Assembly (NCBI GenBank): GCA_003164375.1
Contig: PLTE01000032.1
Span: 1-6,317 of the forward strand
Length of the DNA stretch: 6,317 bases
Direction: 5' to 3'
DNA from: Hyphomicrobiales bacterium
GTDB taxonomy: Bacteria; Pseudomonadota; Alphaproteobacteria; Rhizobiales; Xanthobacteraceae
Shown piece by piece: positions 4,288 through 6,317 of the stretch. The first letter of the stretch is position 1, and each line of letters begins with the position of its first letter. The notes below the pieces were generated by a model that saw only the letters and a list, made by a program, of their open reading frames with translations, ran no database searches and was not told where the DNA came from. The position numbers and the translations under genes were made by a program.

Positions 4288-6317
4288 TCAGGCGCCGAGC
4301 GCCGCCTCGATGGCCGCCAGTGCCGCCGCCGCTTTCGCCCCGTCGGGACCTCCAGCTTGCGCCATGTCCGGACGGCCGCCGCCGCCTTTGCCGCCGAGCA
4401 CCTCGGCGGCCTTGCGGACCAGATCGACGGCGTTGAAACGCGCGACGAGATCGGTGGTGATGCCGACGACAACGCCGGCTTTGCCATCGCCGGTGACGCC
4501 GACGATCGCGACGACGCCCGAGCCGACCTGTTTCTTGCCCTCGTCGGCGAGGCTGCGCAGATCCTTCAGGTCGATGCCTTCAACAGCGCGCGCCATCAGC
4601 TTGACGTCGCCGATGATGCGGACGCCGTCGGCGCCGTCGCTCTTGCCACCGCCCCTACCGCCCGAAATGTCACCCGACATCCCGCCCGACATGGCGAGCT
4701 TCTTTTTGACATCGGATAATTCGCGTTCGAGCTTTTTGCGGTCTTCGAGCACCGCGGTAGCGCGCGCCGCGACTTCGCCGATCGAGACCCGGAGTTCGCC
4801 CGCGATCGCGCGAAGGTCGGTTCTGAAGTTGTTGAGCTCGTGACGGGCCGCGTTGCCGGTGAGCGCTTCAATGCGGCGCACGCCAGCCGCTACGCCGCTG
4901 TCGCCCATGACCGAGATGATGCCGATATCGCCGGTGCGATTCACATGGGTGCCGCCGCACAATTCGACCGACCAGCCCATCGTGTTGCCGCCGCCTTGTC
5001 CCATCGCGACGACCCGTACCTCATCGCCGTATTTCTCGCCGAACAGCGCGCGCGCCCCCGACGCGATCGCGTCGTCGCGGCTGAGCAGCCGGGTCACCAC
5101 CGGCGCATTCTGCAGTACGATGTCGTTGGCGATAATTTCCACACGCTCGAGCTCTTCGCTCGATATCGGTTTTGGATGGGAGAAATCGAAGCGTAAGCGG
5201 TCGGGCGCGACCAGCGAGCCCTTCTGCGCGACGTGATCGCCGAGAACCTGCCGCAAAGCTTCATGCAAAAGATGCGTCGCGGAGTGGTTATTCCGGATCG
5301 CTTTGCGGCGGGCGTGATCGACTTCGAGCGCGAGCGCTACGCCCGGCGTCAGCGTGCCGTCCTCGACGGTGCCGATATGCACGAAGAGATCGCCGAGATG
5401 CTTTTGCGTGTCGGTCACCTTGAACCGCACGCCATCGCCGGTCATGACACCGGTATCGCCGACCTGGCCGCCTGATTCGCCGTAGAATGGCGTCTGGTTG
5501 AGGACGACGGCGCCGTTATCACCCTTTTTCAGCGCCTCAACCTCCTTGCCGTCGCGCACCAAGCCGGCGACGACGCCGGCAGCATTTTCAGTTTCGTAGC
5601 CGAGGAACTCCGTGGCGCCGGCCTTTTCGCGCAAGCCGAACCACACCGCTTCGTCGGCAGCCTCGCCCGAGCCTGCCCACGATGCGCGCGCCTTCTTGCG
5701 CTGCTCGTCCATGGCGTCGGTGAACGCCGCGATATCGACGCCGATACCGCGCGGCCGCAACGCATCCTGCGTCAGATCGAGCGGGAAGCCATAAGTGTCG
5801 TAAAGCGTAAACGCCGTGACGCCGTCGAACATGTCGCCCTTCTTGAGCGTCTTCGAAGCCTCATCGAGTATGACGAGACCGCGTTCGAGCGTGCGGCGGA
5901 AATTGGTTTCTTCGAGCTTGAGCGTTTCGGAGATCATCGCCTCGGCGCGAAGCAATTCCGGATAGGCCTGGCCCATCTCGCGCGCCAACAGCGGCACGAG
6001 TTTCCACATCAGCGGCTCTTTGGCGCCAAGCAGTTCGGCATGGCGCATGCCCCGGCGCATGATGCGACGCAGCACGTAGCCGCGGCCCTCATTCGACGGA
6101 AATACGCCGTCGGCGATCAGGAAGGCCGCGGCGCGCAAATGGTCGGCAATGACGCGATGTGAGGCTTTGCGCTCGCCGTCCGGAGAGACGCCGGTGAGAT
6201 CGGCGACGGCTTCGATCAAGACGCGGAACAGGTCGATCTTGTAATTGTCGTGCGTGCCCTGCAGCACGGCGGCCATGCGCTCGAGCCCCATTCCGGTATC
6301 GATCGACGGCCGCGGCA
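4288..6317 (-). CDS. alaS: Alanyl-tRNA synthetase, N-terminus beyond the window edge
   Basis: AlaS charges tRNA-Ala and clears Ser/Gly-tRNA-Ala with its own editing domain. About 675 residues are visible, against roughly 875–890 for the family. The frame is open to base 6317 and reads PRPSIDTGMGLERMAAVLQG at the edge, class II motif 3, so motifs 1 and 2 and some 210–230 residues lie outside. ATG 6291 is internal. Numbering from that Met: the tRNA-recognition helical region covers roughly 20–210; the editing domain has HSATH (336–340) and SVELCGGTHV (441–450), whose H336, H340, C445 and H449 form the metal site; a coiled segment is at 485–535; the C-terminal DHHA1 domain (about 557–667) contains GKGGGGRPDMAQAGG (634–648). 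All visible motifs are intact. A Gly/Ser-rich linker with a tetrapeptide repeat (534–545) precedes the C-terminal domain. In many alphaproteobacteria recA lies upstream of alaS; that side is not visible. Confidence 0.98.
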   Translation of the reverse strand, partial: PRPSIDTGMGLERMAAVLQGTHDNYKIDLFRVLIEAVADLTGVSPDGERKASHRVIADHLRAAAFLIADGVFPSNEGRGYVLRRIMRRGMRHAELLGAKEPLMWKLVPLLAREMGQAYPELLRAEAMISETLKLEETNFRRTLERGLVILDEASKTLKKGDMFDGVTAFTLYDTYGFPLDLTQDALRPRGIGVDIAAFTDAMDEQRKKARASWAGSGEAADEAVWFGLREKAGATEFLGYETENAAGVVAGLVRDGKEVEALKKGDNGAVVLNQTPFYGESGGQVGDTGVMTGDGVRFKVTDTQKHLGDLFVHIGTVEDGTLTPGVALALEVDHARRKAIRNNHSATHLLHEALRQVLGDHVAQKGSLVAPDRLRFDFSHPKPISSEELERVEIIANDIVLQNAPVVTRLLSRDDAIASGARALFGEKYGDEVRVVAMGQGGGNTMGWSVELCGGTHVNRTGDIGIISVMGDSGVAAGVRRIEALTGNAARHELNNFRTDLRAIAGELRVSIGEVAARATAVLEDRKKLERELSDVKKKLAMSGGMSGDISGGRGGGKSDGADGVRIIGDVKLMARAVEGIDLKDLRSLADEGKKQVGSGVVAIVGVTGDGKAGVVVGITTDLVARFNAVDLVRKAAEVLGGKGGGGRPDMAQAGGPDGAKAAAALAAIEAALGA
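4291..4303. other. Short GC hairpin at the MBL-hydrolase/alaS convergent junction
   Basis: GGCGC-CGA-GCGCC is a perfect 5-bp stem with a 3-base loop, lying within the last codons of alaS and 19 bases after the hydrolase stop. A wider pair, GAGGCG (4272–4277) and CGCCTC (4303–4308), surrounds it. It could act as a weak terminator for the hydrolase gene, but no T-tract follows. In GC-rich coding sequence such stems are frequent, so support is weak. Confidence 0.22.
4657..4692 (-). repeat. In-frame 12-bp tandem repeat in alaS (MSGG-MSGD-ISGG)
   Basis: On the plus strand, CCCGAAAT (4661), CCCGACAT (4673) and CCCGACAT (4685) recur at an exact 12-bp period. Read in the alaS frame this gives three tetrapeptides, MSGG, MSGD and ISGG, followed by a further Gly-rich run to about 4624. 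It lies in the linker between the coiled segment and the C-terminal DHHA1 domain, where length changes in multiples of four residues should be tolerated. The unit length of 12 bp keeps the frame on slippage. Confidence 0.75.

Noticed and set aside
3483..4487. Minus-strand open frame of about 334 codons opposite the MBL-hydrolase gene
   Set aside because: Antisense to a gene with complete catalytic motifs and a good ribosome site; the product is low in recognisable structure and runs into the end of alaS in another frame.
4268..5475. Plus-strand open frames opposite alaS
   Set aside because: Antisense to alaS throughout, with Ser/Pro/Arg-rich composition and no family features.
1..6317. Defence island, mobile element, CRISPR array or biosynthetic cluster
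   Set aside because: Every substantial coding frame is a housekeeping or ordinary accessory gene; no integrase, transposase, terminal repeats, repeat-spacer pattern or tRNA attachment site was seen.

Overview
This is a GC-rich, densely coded chromosomal window made almost entirely of housekeeping genes. Gene content and protein signatures point to an alphaproteobacterium, most likely a member of the Rhizobiales/Hyphomicrobiales near the Bradyrhizobium–Rhodopseudomonas–Xanthobacter group. The clues are the overlapping purM-purN pair, an Ndk with the C-terminal stretch RKVHAQSIGENSVHGSDA (which I remember as characteristic of that group), and an AlaS C-terminus of typical alphaproteobacterial form. 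The assignment rests on memory of these families, not on a search. I see no transposase, phage gene, CRISPR array, tRNA or rRNA.

Layout from left to right. (1) The 3' two thirds of purM (AIR synthetase) runs in from the left edge and overlaps the start of purN (GAR transformylase) on the + strand: two steps of de novo purine synthesis. (2) purN meets a TerC/YjbE-family membrane protein gene tail to tail, with only 11 bases between the stops. That gene is the distal member of a minus-strand pair: ndk (nucleoside diphosphate kinase), then 12 bases, then terC. A good sigma70-type promoter lies just upstream of ndk. (3) Further upstream on the minus strand is a predicted lipoprotein of unknown function with a BamE/SmpA-like core and a lysine-rich tail. 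(4) A divergent non-coding region of about 315 bases (3219–3533) separates the lipoprotein gene from a plus-strand metallo-beta-lactamase-fold hydrolase gene related to RNase Z. It holds two similar dyads, TTGTGAT-N6-ATCACG and TTGTGAT-N4-ATCACG, and several copies of TTGGCTA in both orientations. (5) The hydrolase gene converges with alaS (alanyl-tRNA synthetase) on the minus strand, which runs off the right edge without its N-terminal catalytic start.

The genes form a nucleotide-metabolism neighbourhood (purM, purN, ndk) next to a translation gene (alaS), with three less well defined proteins between (TerC, lipoprotein, MBL hydrolase). I do not find a new multi-gene system here. The parts most worth a second look are the organised divergent regulatory region, the uncharacterised lipoprotein, the arm-less RNase Z relative, and a 12-bp coding minisatellite in alaS.
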